A DNA stretch of 64,000 nucleotides from Enterobacter wuhouensis (GCF_004331265.1 NZ_SJOO01000002.1:372001-436000), one strand, 5' to 3'. Shown: positions 36,841 through 48,480, numbered from the stretch's first letter. The notes: a model not told the origin generated them from the sequence alone. Translations and numbers: made by a program.

Positions 36841-38535
36841 ATGATTAAATCATTAACGTCCTTATCAGATTTAAATATGCGCTCAGGTGCCGATATTCTC
36901 CTCGACGTACTGGAGAGTGAATGCGTGGAATATATATTTGGCAACCCCGGCACGACGGAACTTCCGCTGATTGACGCCCTGCTCCGGCATGAAAACATTC
37001 ACTATATTCTGGCACTCCAGGAGAGCAGCGTGGTTGCCATTGCCGACGGCTATGCGAAAGCCTCCGGCAAAACCGGTTTTATCAATTTACATACCGCCAG
37101 CGGCCTCGGACACGGGATGGGAAACTTAATCAACTCGCGGATCATGAAAACGCCGCTGGTTGTGACCGTCGGGCAGCAGGACACCCGGCACTACGTGCGC
37201 GATCCGCTTTTGTACGATGACATTGTCTCCATCGGTGCTCCGGTGGTGAAGTGGGCGCAGGAGGTCACCAGCGCCGATCAGCTCCCGGTTCTGGTGCGCC
37301 GCGCCTTTCATGCTGCCAGCTACCCTCCCGCGGGCCCGGTGCTGCTCTCCCTGCCGATGAACGTGATGGAGGAGCTCAGCGACGCCGGGATACAAACGGC
37401 CTCTAAGGTGAACTACCACACCGTGGCGGGCTCGCTGGACGAACTGGCGGAGGAGCTGAGCCAGGTTACGCCCGGCAGGATCATGATCGTGGCGGGGGAT
37501 GAAGTACACTCCAGCGGCTCAACGCAGGAGATAGTCCAGCTTGCGGAAGCGCTCGGCGCCCACGTCTACGGCTCCTCCTGGCCGTTGAATCTGCCCTTTC
37601 CCACACAGCACGCGCTCTGGCGCGGCAATATGCCCACCACCGCCTGCGAAATCGCCGGCATCGTCAATGGCTACGACGCGGTGTTTATCATCGGCGGCAG
37701 AAGCCTGATCACCATTTTGTACAGCGAAGGGGACGCGATCCCGGGTTCGTGCGCGGTATACCAGCTCTCCGCCGACATGAACGAGCTGGGCCGCACCTAC
37801 GCCACGCGCCTCTCGGTAATGGGGGATATCAAACTCTCCCTGAAGGAACTGTTACCGAAGCTTGAGCAGCGCCGGGTGGCAAGCAAGTTGACGCATCAGC
37901 GCTTGCTCAAAGCGGCACGCGCTGAACGTGAAAAAGAGTGGCAGGAGCAGGAAGAACGGCTGGCAGCCGAGCGGCTGCGCCCGGCGATTTCGCCGATGGT
38001 CGCGGCCTACGAGGTGATTAAATCCGTTCCGCCGGGCACCACGATTGTCGACGAGGCGATTGCAACGGCAAGGCACGTTCGCCGGGTGATCTCGGACCAG
38101 CAGCACCTGCGCTACTACTTTATGCGCGGCGGCGGGCTGGGCTGGGGTATGCCTGCGGCAGTCGGCCACTCGCTGGGGCTGGGCCGCGAGCCGGTAGTGT
38201 GCCTGATGGGCGACGGCGCGTCCCTGTATTCCCCGCAGGCGCTCTGGACGGCGGCACACGAACAGCTTCCCGTGACCTTTATCGTCATGAATAACCTGGA
38301 GTACAACGTTCTCAAAAACTTTATGAAGAGCCAGCCTACCTACAGTTCGACGACGCTGGGGCGCTTTATCGGAATGGATTTGGTTAACCCGCACATCGAT
38401 TTTCAGTCGCTCGCCACCGCCATGGGCATTCGCTGCTGTCGGGTCACAGAGGCGGCGGACATCGCCGCCGCGGTAACTCAGGGACTGCAGTCCGGCAAAA
38501 CCAACTTAATTGAAATCGTGATTTCGGCAGATTAA
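36841..38535 (+). CDS. ThDP-dependent decarboxylase/carboligase (benzoylformate decarboxylase-like)
   Basis: The 564-residue enzyme has the three-domain ThDP layout: an N-terminal Pyr domain (FGNPGTTELPLIDALL; Glu61 in LALQESSVV; His84 in INLHTASGLG), a central domain, and a C-terminal PP domain (MGDGASLYSPQALW ... IVMNN) for Mg-ThDP. It resembles benzoylformate decarboxylase, but the Ser of the GNPGSNELP motif is Thr, and at the second active-site His (His281 in the Pseudomonas enzyme) I align GRSLITILYSEG, with no His. The substrate may thus differ. It follows the SDR gene after 33 bases. Confidence 0.82.
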   Translation: MIKSLTSLSDLNMRSGADILLDVLESECVEYIFGNPGTTELPLIDALLRHENIHYILALQESSVVAIADGYAKASGKTGFINLHTASGLGHGMGNLINSRIMKTPLVVTVGQQDTRHYVRDPLLYDDIVSIGAPVVKWAQEVTSADQLPVLVRRAFHAASYPPAGPVLLSLPMNVMEELSDAGIQTASKVNYHTVAGSLDELAEELSQVTPGRIMIVAGDEVHSSGSTQEIVQLAEALGAHVYGSSWPLNLPFPTQHALWRGNMPTTACEIAGIVNGYDAVFIIGGRSLITILYSEGDAIPGSCAVYQLSADMNELGRTYATRLSVMGDIKLSLKELLPKLEQRRVASKLTHQRLLKAARAEREKEWQEQEERLAAERLRPAISPMVAAYEVIKSVPPGTTIVDEAIATARHVRRVISDQQHLRYYFMRGGGLGWGMPAAVGHSLGLGREPVVCLMGDGASLYSPQALWTAAHEQLPVTFIVMNNLEYNVLKNFMKSQPTYSSTTLGRFIGMDLVNPHIDFQSLATAMGIRCCRVTEAADIAAAVTQGLQSGKTNLIEIVISAD

Positions 38536-38569
38536 TCACAGGATTTCGCTGTACCCTACGTAAACGTTC

Positions 38570-39268
38570 TTATAAACGAAAATCCTCAAGCCGCTTAACC
38601 TGCCGCCCTTCCCCGTCAAAATTCTCCGCCGCCAGCCAGGCGCGCAGCTCCGCATCGCGCTGCGGCCATTCGCCGTCGATAATAGAGAGCATATCGCTGT
38701 CGCGGTTGCGCCCTTTGCGCACAAGCTTCTGGCGAAGCCGCCCTTCCCAGACGAACCCCAGCCGCTCCGCCGCGCGGCGAGAGGCGGTGTTCATCGAATC
38801 GCACTTCCACTCCAGCCGACGGTACTTATGCTCAAACGCATTTTTCAGCAGCAGCCACACCGCTTCGGTGCCGATGCGGGTGCCTTTCATCCTGCGCGAC
38901 CAGGTGACGTGGCCGATTTCCACCGAGCCGAGAAACCGCTCGATCGCCATATAGCTCACCAGCCCGACCGCCTTTTCGGTCTGTACATCAATAACGGCGA
39001 AAGGCACCAGGTCATCATCCAGCACCTTTCCCAGCACCCAGTGCGCGGTGGCCTCCACGCTTTCCGGCTGGGTGCTGGCAAGCCACGTCCAGTCGCTGTC
39101 GTCCCCCAGCGCGTAGGCGTCAAACAGGTCTGCAGAGTGGCGGTCCGCATCCAGCGGCTCCAGACGGCAATACTGGCCGGTCAGCGCCGTGCGGGTTAAT
39201 ACCTGCGCGCATTTCCAGTCGGGAACAATATCGTTAACGGTTTGACCATGATGGTTGATTTCGGGCAC
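38570..39268 (-). CDS. GNAT family acetyltransferase (RimJ/RimL-like)
   Basis: The 232-residue protein has a GNAT fold of the RimJ/RimL type: YCRLEPLDADRHSADLFDAY at the start, the acetyl-CoA region WSRRMKGTRIGTEAVWLLL, and WKCDSMNTASRRAAERLGF near the end. GTG 39268 (VPEINHHGQ) is chosen, with GGAG eight bases upstream; the frame is open to 39433 but has no better start. It may modify a small molecule or a protein N terminus. It is alone between the ThDP operon and an ABC importer. Confidence 0.8.
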   Translation of the reverse strand: MPEINHHGQTVNDIVPDWKCAQVLTRTALTGQYCRLEPLDADRHSADLFDAYALGDDSDWTWLASTQPESVEATAHWVLGKVLDDDLVPFAVIDVQTEKAVGLVSYMAIERFLGSVEIGHVTWSRRMKGTRIGTEAVWLLLKNAFEHKYRRLEWKCDSMNTASRRAAERLGFVWEGRLRQKLVRKGRNRDSDMLSIIDGEWPQRDAELRAWLAAENFDGEGRQVKRLEDFRL

Positions 39269-39468
39269 GGCGGTGACTCCCTGAAAGGTAAGGGATTTGT
39301 TATAGCAGGTTAAAAAGCGGACGAAAAGAGACGTGACTAATAACCAGGCCGAATGCGTTATACCCGGATGGCATAAGCAAAGCAGAATTTCGACTTTGAG
39401 GAAATCCTTAGTCAGCCTACCGTAGCGGAGCATAAAACAATCACAATATATTTTCTTCAGGGATCGCT

Positions 39469-41037
39469 ATGACTAAAAAACTGCTGCCATTACTGGTGCT
39501 GGCTGCGCTCTCAAGCGCTGCCCACGCCGCTACTCCGCCCAACACGCTGGTTGTCGCCCAAGGCCTTGATGATATCGTGAGCCTCGACCCGGCCGAAGCC
39601 AACGAGCTTTCCAGCATCCAGACCGTGCCGAGCCTGTATCAGCGTCTGGTTCAGCCGGACCGCGATAATCCGGAAAAAATCACCCCAATTCTGGCAGAAA
39701 GCTGGGACGCGGACGCGGCAGCAAAAACCCTGACCATCAAACTCAAGCCCGATGCGAAATTCGCCTCCGGCAACCCGCTGCGCCCGGAAGACGTGATTTT
39801 CTCGTACACCCGCGCCGTGACGCTGAACAAATCTCCGGCGTTTATTCTCAACGTGCTGGGCTGGGACGCGAGCAACATCGCCAGCCAGCTGAAAAAGGTG
39901 GACGACCATACCCTCCAGCTTCACTGGACGGCGGACGTCAGCCCGTCGGTGGCGCTGAATATCCTCTCCACGCCGATTGCCTCCATCGTTGATGAAAAGC
40001 AGGTTGCGGCAAACGTGAAGGATAACGACTTCGGTAACGCCTGGCTGAAAATGCACTCGGCGGGCAGCGGCGCGTTCAAAATGCGCGTCTATCAGCCGCA
40101 CCAGGCCATCGTGCTGGAAGCCAACGAATCCGCACCCGGCGGCGCGCCGAAGCTGAAAAGCATCATCATTAAAAACGTTCCCGACCCGGCCTCCCGTCGC
40201 CTGCTGATCCAGCAGGGTGACGCGGACGTGGCGCGCGACCTGGGGGCAGATCAGATAAGCGCCCTGGACGGCAAGCCGGGCGTGAAGGTGCTGAGCATTC
40301 CGTCCGCCGAGCAAAACTATCTGGTGTTTAACACCGGCAACAGCGCCAACCCGCTGCTGAACAACCCGGCGTTCTGGGAAGCCTCGCGCTGGCTGGTGGA
40401 CTATGAAGGCATCACCAAAGACCTGCTGAAAGGCCAGTACTTTGTACACCAGAGCTTCCTGCCGGTCGGGCTGCCGGGCGCGCTGGAAGATAATCCGTTC
40501 AAGTTTGACCCTGCAAAAGCGAAAGCGATCCTCGCCAAAGCGGGCATTAAGGACGCGCACTTCACGCTGGACGTGGAGAACAAGCCGCCGTTTATCACCA
40601 TCGCCCAGTCGATGCAGGCGAGCTTTGCCCAGGGCGGCGTGAAGGTCGATCTGCTGCCTGCCGCCGGGAGCCAGGTCTATGCCCGCGTGCGCGCTAAGCA
40701 GCATCAGGCGGCGATCCGTCTGTGGATCCCGGACTACTTCGACGCGCACTCTAACGCCAGCGCCTTCGCGTGGAACGACGGCAAATCCAGCACCGTGGCC
40801 GGGCTTAACGGCTGGAAAATTCCCGAGTTGAACAAGGCGACGCTGGCGGCGGTGGCCGAGCCGGACCCGGCGAAGCGTCTGGATCTGTACAAGAAGATGC
40901 AGGAACAGCTGCAGCATAGCTCACCGTACGTGTTCGTCGATCAGGGTAAAACCCAGATCGTGGTGCGCGATAACGTGAAGGGGTATCAGCAGGGGCTGAA
41001 CGCGGATATGGTCTGGTACGATCGCGTCACGAAGTAG
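39469..41037 (+). CDS. ABC importer periplasmic substrate-binding protein (Opp/Dpp/Nik family)
   Basis: The 522-residue precursor has a signal peptide (LLPLLVLAALSSAAHA-ATP) and is a family 5 binding protein: TLVVAQGLDDIVSLDPAEAN, ILAESWDADAAAKTLTIKLK and KYDPAKAK-like FKFDPAKAKAILAKAGI are typical. Such proteins bind peptides, nickel chelates or other solutes. It starts the five-gene cluster up to 44543, but a double GAGAGGG palindrome separates it from the permeases. This arrangement would leave much more binding protein than permease. Substrate not predictable from the sequence alone. Confidence 0.85.
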   Translation: MTKKLLPLLVLAALSSAAHAATPPNTLVVAQGLDDIVSLDPAEANELSSIQTVPSLYQRLVQPDRDNPEKITPILAESWDADAAAKTLTIKLKPDAKFASGNPLRPEDVIFSYTRAVTLNKSPAFILNVLGWDASNIASQLKKVDDHTLQLHWTADVSPSVALNILSTPIASIVDEKQVAANVKDNDFGNAWLKMHSAGSGAFKMRVYQPHQAIVLEANESAPGGAPKLKSIIIKNVPDPASRRLLIQQGDADVARDLGADQISALDGKPGVKVLSIPSAEQNYLVFNTGNSANPLLNNPAFWEASRWLVDYEGITKDLLKGQYFVHQSFLPVGLPGALEDNPFKFDPAKAKAILAKAGIKDAHFTLDVENKPPFITIAQSMQASFAQGGVKVDLLPAAGSQVYARVRAKQHQAAIRLWIPDYFDAHSNASAFAWNDGKSSTVAGLNGWKIPELNKATLAAVAEPDPAKRLDLYKKMQEQLQHSSPYVFVDQGKTQIVVRDNVKGYQQGLNADMVWYDRVTK

Positions 41038-41040
41038 CCT

Positions 41041-41141
41041 TTCTCCCTCTCCCCGTGGGAGAGGGTTGGGGTGAGGGCAACATCGCGCAACAGAGTCGCC
41101 TGTTCCCCCTCACCCCCGCCCTCTCCCAAAGGGAGAGGGGG
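41041..41141. repeat. Two opposed CCCTCTCCC/GGGAGAGGG palindromes inside the ABC operon
   Basis: Units at 41044-41077 and 41105-41140 (ending CCCTCTCCCAAAGGGAGAGG) face each other between the binding protein and the first permease, three bases after the stop. They may cut transcription or stabilise the upstream message. Confidence 0.75.
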
Positions 41142-41176
41142 TCGTCCGTGCATATTTTCAGGATAACGATTTTCCC

Positions 41177-42190
41177 ATGCCACATCTTTCCACCCGCGTG
41201 CTCCAGGGTCTGCTGACCCTGCTGCTCACGCTCTTCGGGCTGCTGCTCGTCACGTTTGCGCTCTCGGCATTTTCACCTGTCGATCGCGTGCTGCAGATCG
41301 TGGGCGATCACGCCAGCCAGTCTACCTACGATCAGGTACGCCACCAGCTCGGGCTGGATCGGCCCCTGCCCGTGCAGTTCTGGAACTACCTGCAAAACCT
41401 GGCCCACGGTGATTTAGGCACGGCCAGCGCCACCGGGCAGCCGGTGTTGCAGGACTTACTCCACGCGTTCCCCGCTACGCTGGAGCTGGCCACGCTGGCG
41501 TTAATCATCGGGTCCGTCCTCGGCGTAATTGCCGGTGTGCTTTGCGCCCGCTACGCCGGCTCGCCGCTCGATCTCGCCATTAGAACGCTTACCCTACTCG
41601 GCAACTCGGTGCCGATTTTCTGGCTCGGCCTGCTGATGCTGGCCCTGTTCTACGCGAAGCTGCAGTGGAGCGCGGGCCCCGGCAGGCTGGACGATATCTG
41701 GCAGTTTACCGTGGAACCGCGCACCGGCTTTGCGCTGATTGATACCTGGCTTTCCGGCGACCGCGAGGCGTTCCGCAACGCCATCAGCCACCTGGTGCTG
41801 CCGGTACTGCTGCTGGCCTATTACTCGCTGGCGAGCATCACGCGCCTGACGCGCTCCGCCTGCCTGAGCGAGATGAACAAAGAGTACATTCTGCTTGCCC
41901 GCTCCAAGGGTGCCGGGGAGATGACTATTCTGCTGCGCCACGTGCTGCCGAACATTCGCAGCACCCTATTGACGGTGATTGCGCTGGCCTACACCAGCAT
42001 GCTGGAGGGCGCGGTGCTGACAGAAACCGTCTTCTCGTGGCCGGGCATCGGGCGCTATCTCACCACGGCCCTGTTCGCCGGAGACACCACCGCCATCATG
42101 GGCGGCACGCTGCTGATTGGCGTGAGCTTTGTGCTGATCAACAACCTTACCGACCTGCTCGTGCGGGCAACCGATCCCAGGGTACGCTAA
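41177..42190 (+). CDS. ABC importer permease 1 (OppB/DppB-like)
   Basis: The 337-residue permease has six or so membrane helices and the family loop VRHQLGLDRPLPVQFWNYL in the N-terminal half; the coupling region ILLARSKGAGEMTILLRHVL is near residue 240 and ETVFSWPGIGRYL follows. These are OppB/DppB hallmarks. Its stop overlaps the next start (TAATG). Confidence 0.9.
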   Translation: MPHLSTRVLQGLLTLLLTLFGLLLVTFALSAFSPVDRVLQIVGDHASQSTYDQVRHQLGLDRPLPVQFWNYLQNLAHGDLGTASATGQPVLQDLLHAFPATLELATLALIIGSVLGVIAGVLCARYAGSPLDLAIRTLTLLGNSVPIFWLGLLMLALFYAKLQWSAGPGRLDDIWQFTVEPRTGFALIDTWLSGDREAFRNAISHLVLPVLLLAYYSLASITRLTRSACLSEMNKEYILLARSKGAGEMTILLRHVLPNIRSTLLTVIALAYTSMLEGAVLTETVFSWPGIGRYLTTALFAGDTTAIMGGTLLIGVSFVLINNLTDLLVRATDPRVR

Positions 42191-43023
42191 TGCCGTTTTA
42201 TCTTTTCTTACGCCGCCTGCGCCGCTCCCCTGCCGCGTTTTGCGGGCTGAGTGCCATCGCGCTGCTGGTGCTTATCGCCCTGCTCGCGCCGTGGCTTGCG
42301 CCGCTTGACCCGAACTGGCAGGACGCCGCCGCGCGCCTGCAGGCACCGAATCACCAGCACTGGCTGGGCACCGACAGCTACGGGCGCGACCTGCTCTCGC
42401 GCCTGATTTACGGCACCCGTCCGGCGCTCGGGCTGGTGGCGCTAGTCACCGTTATCACCCTGCCCGCGGGGCTGCTGGTGGGGATTTTGTCCGGCTACTA
42501 CGGCGGCTGGCTGGAGCGCATCCTGATGCGCTTTACCGACGTGGTGATGTCGATGCCGCGCCTGATCCTCGCCTTCGCGTTTGTGGCGATGCTCGGCCCG
42601 GGGCTGGTCAACGGCGCGCTGGCGCTGGCCTTGACCACCTGGCCCGCCTACGCGCGTCAGGCCCGGAGCGAGATCCAGCGCCTGCGCCACAGCGACTACC
42701 TCGCCGCCGCCGAGATGATGGGCATTCGCGGCCCGCGCCTGCTGGTCGGCCATATTCTGCCCCTGTGCCTGCCGTCCGCGATTGTGCGGTTGGCGCTGGA
42801 TCTGGCGGGGATTATTCTGGCAGCCGCCGGGCTGGGCTTCCTCGGCCTTGGCGCGCGTCCGCCGATGGCCGAATGGGGCGCGATGATCGCCGACGGCATG
42901 CAGGTCATTTTCGACCAGTGGTGGATTGCCGCCATTCCGGGCGGGGCGATCCTGTTTGCCAGCCTGGCCTTTAACCTGCTGGGCGACGGCCTGCGCGACG
43001 TACTGGAGCCACAGCATGACTGA
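42190..43023 (+). CDS. ABC importer permease 2 (OppC/DppC-like)
   Basis: The 277-residue partner permease opens with one helix, then has the OppC stretch APNHQHWLGTDSYGRDLLSR, the family helix region FTDVVMSMPRLILAFAFVAM and the coupling loop AAEMMGIRGPRLLVGHILP. ATG 42190 overlaps the previous stop by one base. The C terminus overlaps the first ATPase gene by eight bases. An upstream extension of the frame only shadows permease 1. Confidence 0.9.
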   Translation: MPFYLFLRRLRRSPAAFCGLSAIALLVLIALLAPWLAPLDPNWQDAAARLQAPNHQHWLGTDSYGRDLLSRLIYGTRPALGLVALVTVITLPAGLLVGILSGYYGGWLERILMRFTDVVMSMPRLILAFAFVAMLGPGLVNGALALALTTWPAYARQARSEIQRLRHSDYLAAAEMMGIRGPRLLVGHILPLCLPSAIVRLALDLAGIILAAAGLGFLGLGARPPMAEWGAMIADGMQVIFDQWWIAAIPGGAILFASLAFNLLGDGLRDVLEPQHD

Positions 43024-43852
43024 ACAACGCGTCATCGTCGATGCGCTGAATATCGACTACCCCGCCGCGCGCGTGGTGAATAATCTGAGCTTCACGCTTG
43101 GCAACGAGCGGCTGGCGCTGGTGGGGGAATCCGGCTCGGGCAAATCGATGTCAGCCCGTGCGTTGATGGGGCTGGTGCGCAGGCCCGGCATCGTGAGCGC
43201 CCGCCAGCTTAACGTACTCGGCAACGACCTGCTGACCCTGAACAGCCGACGCTGGCAGGCGCTGCGCGGCAACGGGATTGCGATGGTCCTGCAGGACCCG
43301 CGCTACGCCCTGAATCCGGTGAAAAACGTTGCCGCCCAGCTTGATGAGGCGCTAACGCTTCATCAGCGCCTGCCCCGCGCCGAGCGCCTGGCGCGCATTC
43401 ACGACGTCATCCGCGCCGTCGGGCTGAACGAGCAGGTACTCCAGCGCTACCCCGGCGAACTCTCGGGCGGCATGGGCCAGCGGGTGATGATCGCCATTGC
43501 GCTCATCAACAACCCGCAGGTGCTGATTGCCGACGAGCCCACCTCCGCGCTGGACGCCCGCCTGCGCAATCAGATCCTCGAGCTGCTGGTGGAGCAGTGC
43601 GAGGCGCGGCAGATGGCGATGCTGCTGATCAGCCACGACCTGCCGCTGGTGGCGGAACACTGCGACCGCGTGCTGGTGATGTATCAGGGTGAAAAGGTAG
43701 ACGAGATGGCGGCGAACCGGCTTTCGCAGGCGACGCATCCGTATACGCGCACCCTGTGGACCTGCCGACCCAATGCGGAAACCTACGGCCAGATGCTGCC
43801 GACGCTGGACCGCTCGCAGCCGTGGAAGGAGGCCGACAATGGCGCTCGTTGA
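43016..43852 (+). CDS. ABC importer ATPase 1 (OppD/DppD-like)
   Basis: The 278-residue ATPase has Walker A GESGSGKSM, the Q-loop in MVLQDPRYALNPVKN, signature ELSGGMGQRVM, Walker B VLIADEPTSALD and the switch His in LISHDLPL, then a short C-terminal segment. GGMGQR in the signature is typical of the OppD side. ATG 43016 overlaps permease 2. The gene overlaps the second ATPase gene by 14 bases. Confidence 0.9.
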   Translation: MTEQRVIVDALNIDYPAARVVNNLSFTLGNERLALVGESGSGKSMSARALMGLVRRPGIVSARQLNVLGNDLLTLNSRRWQALRGNGIAMVLQDPRYALNPVKNVAAQLDEALTLHQRLPRAERLARIHDVIRAVGLNEQVLQRYPGELSGGMGQRVMIAIALINNPQVLIADEPTSALDARLRNQILELLVEQCEARQMAMLLISHDLPLVAEHCDRVLVMYQGEKVDEMAANRLSQATHPYTRTLWTCRPNAETYGQMLPTLDRSQPWKEADNGAR

Positions 43853-44543
43853 AGTCAATCAGCTCCAGGTGAGCTTCGGAGAGAAAACGGCGGTGTCCGC
43901 CGCCAGCTTTGCCATCGAGCAAGGCGAAACCTTCAGCCTGATAGGTGAATCCGGCTGCGGGAAATCGACTATTCTTCGCGTGCTGGCGGGGCTGCAGCGC
44001 GAGTGGAACGGCCGCATTTCGATCCTGGGAGGCGCGCTACGGCCAGGACGACGTTTTGAAGGCGAGCTTCGCCGCAACGTGCAGATGGTGTTTCAGGATC
44101 CGTGGGCCTCTTTGCACCCGAACCACACCGTTGAGCGCACCCTGTCGGAGCCGTTACACATCCACGGCGAAAAGCAGGTTCCTGAAAAGGTAGCGGATGC
44201 GCTGCGGCAGGTTGGTCTTTCAGCCGACGCGGGCAGGTGTTATCCGCATCAGCTTTCCGGCGGACAGCGCCAGCGCGTGGCCATTGCCCGGGCGCTGCTG
44301 CTGCGGCCTCAGCTTCTGCTGCTGGACGAGCCGACCTCGGCGCTGGATATGTCGGTGCAGGCGGAAATTCTCAATCTTTTGAACCGCCTGAAGGCCGAGC
44401 ACGGCATGACCTATCTGCTGGTGAGCCACGATGCGGACGTGATTGCGCATATGTCCGACCGGGCGGCGTTTATGGCGCACGGGGAGATCCAGCGGGTGTT
44501 TGACCGTGAGGCGATGTTAAGGGGCGAGCACAGGATGGGATAA
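43839..44543 (+). CDS. ABC importer ATPase 2 (OppF/DppF-like, short)
   Basis: The 234-residue ATPase has Walker A GESGCGKST, Q-loop MVFQDPWASLHPNHT, signature QLSGGQRQRVA, Walker B LLLDEPTSALD and switch His in LVSHDADV. It lacks most of the C-terminal extension seen in OppF and DppF. ATG 43839 follows AAGGAGG. It is the last gene of the cluster; a stem-loop starts one base after its stop. Confidence 0.9.
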   Translation: MALVEVNQLQVSFGEKTAVSAASFAIEQGETFSLIGESGCGKSTILRVLAGLQREWNGRISILGGALRPGRRFEGELRRNVQMVFQDPWASLHPNHTVERTLSEPLHIHGEKQVPEKVADALRQVGLSADAGRCYPHQLSGGQRQRVAIARALLLRPQLLLLDEPTSALDMSVQAEILNLLNRLKAEHGMTYLLVSHDADVIAHMSDRAAFMAHGEIQRVFDREAMLRGEHRMG

Positions 44544-44544
44544 A

Positions 44545-44570
44545 CCGTGCGGCGGCGAGCGCCGCACGGG
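44545..44570 (+). terminator. GC-rich stem-loop after the ABC operon
   Basis: CCGTGCGGCG-GCGAG-CGCCGCACGG is a perfect ten-base stem directly after the ATPase stop. Only a short T run (GTTTCG) follows. Confidence 0.6.
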
Positions 44571-44573
44571 TTT

Positions 44574-44606
44574 CGTAGGCCGGGTAAGGCGTAGCCGCCA
44601 CCCGGC
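44574..44606. repeat. REP unit
   Basis: CGTAGGCCGGGTAAGGCGTA followed by GCCGCCACCCGGC lies between the convergent ABC operon and the cold-shock-domain gene. Confidence 0.8.
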
Positions 44607-44612
44607 AAAACG

Positions 44613-45086
44613 TTACTTCAGCAGCTTCACCGTGGCGTCGATGTCGATCTCATCTTCGGTAAAGATCATCGTCGTGTTCTGGAAGGTGGTGATCGCCAGC
44701 TTCTTCACCGAACGCGTTTCGCCCGGCTTTTTATCGGACTTCGGCTTGATGCTGTTCATCAGCAGCCCTACCGACAGCACCGCGTTCTCTTTGTCGATTT
44801 TGGCATCAACCGGCTCTTCTTCGCTGAACACCACGAAAGATTTGATCGAGGTGAGCTTTACGCGCTCGCCCGCGATAAAGAGGTGCTTGCTTTCATGGAT
44901 CACCTTCACCGCATACGCGGAAAGGCCTTTGTTGTTGGTGGTTGGCTCGAAGGTCACCGCCGCATCTTTCTTAATCAGATCAGGGTTGGCGACCTTAATC
45001 ACATGAAAATAGCGGTTGTCGCCGTTTTCATCTTTGATAAATCCGAAGCCTTTATCTTTAAACCACGTTGTGATTGTACCGTTCAT
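44613..45086 (-). CDS. Cold-shock-domain protein with an added C-terminal domain
   Basis: The 157-residue protein starts with a cold-shock fold of about 65 residues: GTITTWFKDKGFGFIKDENG carries the RNP1-like KGFGFI, and RYFHVIKV replaces the usual RNP2 VFVHFS. The remaining 90 residues (ERVKLTSIKSFVVFSEEE, then KKLAITTFQNTTMIFTEDEI) look beta-rich and I do not know the domain. CspA-type proteins have only about 70 residues. It probably binds RNA or single-stranded DNA. It stands alone on the minus strand. Confidence 0.8.
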   Translation of the reverse strand: MNGTITTWFKDKGFGFIKDENGDNRYFHVIKVANPDLIKKDAAVTFEPTTNNKGLSAYAVKVIHESKHLFIAGERVKLTSIKSFVVFSEEEPVDAKIDKENAVLSVGLLMNSIKPKSDKKPGETRSVKKLAITTFQNTTMIFTEDEIDIDATVKLLK

Positions 45087-45162
45087 CGCTGTTACCGCCT
45101 GTCAGATCTCTGAGACTAAAGTTTTGCAGCGCGCAGTGTAATGCACAATGGCTGAGGAGACA

Positions 45163-45192
45163 AAAAAAAGCCCCTGCAATCGTGCAGGGGAA
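45163..45192 (-). terminator. Rho-independent terminator of budABC
   Basis: On the minus strand, CCCCTGCACGATTGCAGGGG followed by CTTTTTTTT lies 25 bases after the budC stop: an eight-base stem and an eight-T run. Confidence 0.9.
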
Positions 45193-45217
45193 AGTTCATG
45201 TCAGAGCTTATTAGAAT

Positions 45218-47688
<2,471 letters not shown>

Positions 47689-47700
47689 GGTGTTCTCCTG

Positions 47701-48480
47701 TTAGTTTTCGACGGAACGGATGGCCGCATCAAGGTTGCTCGGGTGAAGGTTGGCCTGTAAGAACGCGCTGTCGGCGGGCAGGTCAATCATCAGCTTGTGG
47801 ATTTCGCCGAAGGTGAGCACGCCGCTCTCCAGCTGGTAGTCGAGCAGATGGCCCCCGCCCTGACGGTCGTCGGTGATGAAATGCTCGTGATAGCCCGCCA
47901 CGTTGATGCCCTGCATGTGCTGCGGCGTGCGGAACCCGACCAGCACGCCCTTGCGCTGGTTAAAGCGGAACACCGGCTGGTCGTCCAGCACGTCGGTCAT
48001 CGCGCGGTACGGCGGCTTCTGACGCGGTACGGTGCGGGTGTGGGCGTGGCGGAAGTTGCCGTCAATGCGCAGCGCGCAGAACAGGTTGTCTGAGGGGATC
48101 TGCTGGTCGATTGCGTCGTGGATCTGCTGGCGGCTGACCGGCGCATCGAAGGTGATACGGTACTGCGGCTGGAACCAGGTCATCACCGCGAACGGCGTTT
48201 TCTGCTCTGGCTTCGCGGCCCTGGCGCTGCCGTCGGCGCGCAGCTGGTACACCTGACTGCTGAAGGCAATCATTTCACCGTCCAGCTCGTTGAAGGTCCC
48301 CAAACCAAAATCACCGTGTGCCAGCAGATCGGCGATGGTGGTCTCCCCCTCGTACACGCCGCTTAGCAGGGCGCTCATTAGCGATGTCTGATAGATCACG
48401 CTGTCAGGATGCCGGGCGGAGAACCCCTGCAGGGTCTCGCACAGGCTGGCCTCACAGTCGCAGGCAGATGAATGCATCAT
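47701..48480 (-). CDS. budA: Alpha-acetolactate decarboxylase BudA
   Basis: The 259-residue enzyme turns acetolactate into acetoin. The zinc site is visible in GYHEHFITDDRQGGGHLLDY (three His), with an Arg and Glu-rich core in GTFNELDGEMIAFSSQVYQL. ATG 48480 (MMHSSACDCEASLCETL) is chosen as in other Enterobacter budA; an upstream in-frame ATG at 48498 is less likely. It leads the operon budABC, which shunts pyruvate to neutral products and limits acid stress. The operon is divergent from a LysR gene. Confidence 0.95.
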   Translation of the reverse strand: MMHSSACDCEASLCETLQGFSARHPDSVIYQTSLMSALLSGVYEGETTIADLLAHGDFGLGTFNELDGEMIAFSSQVYQLRADGSARAAKPEQKTPFAVMTWFQPQYRITFDAPVSRQQIHDAIDQQIPSDNLFCALRIDGNFRHAHTRTVPRQKPPYRAMTDVLDDQPVFRFNQRKGVLVGFRTPQHMQGINVAGYHEHFITDDRQGGGHLLDYQLESGVLTFGEIHKLMIDLPADSAFLQANLHPSNLDAAIRSVEN

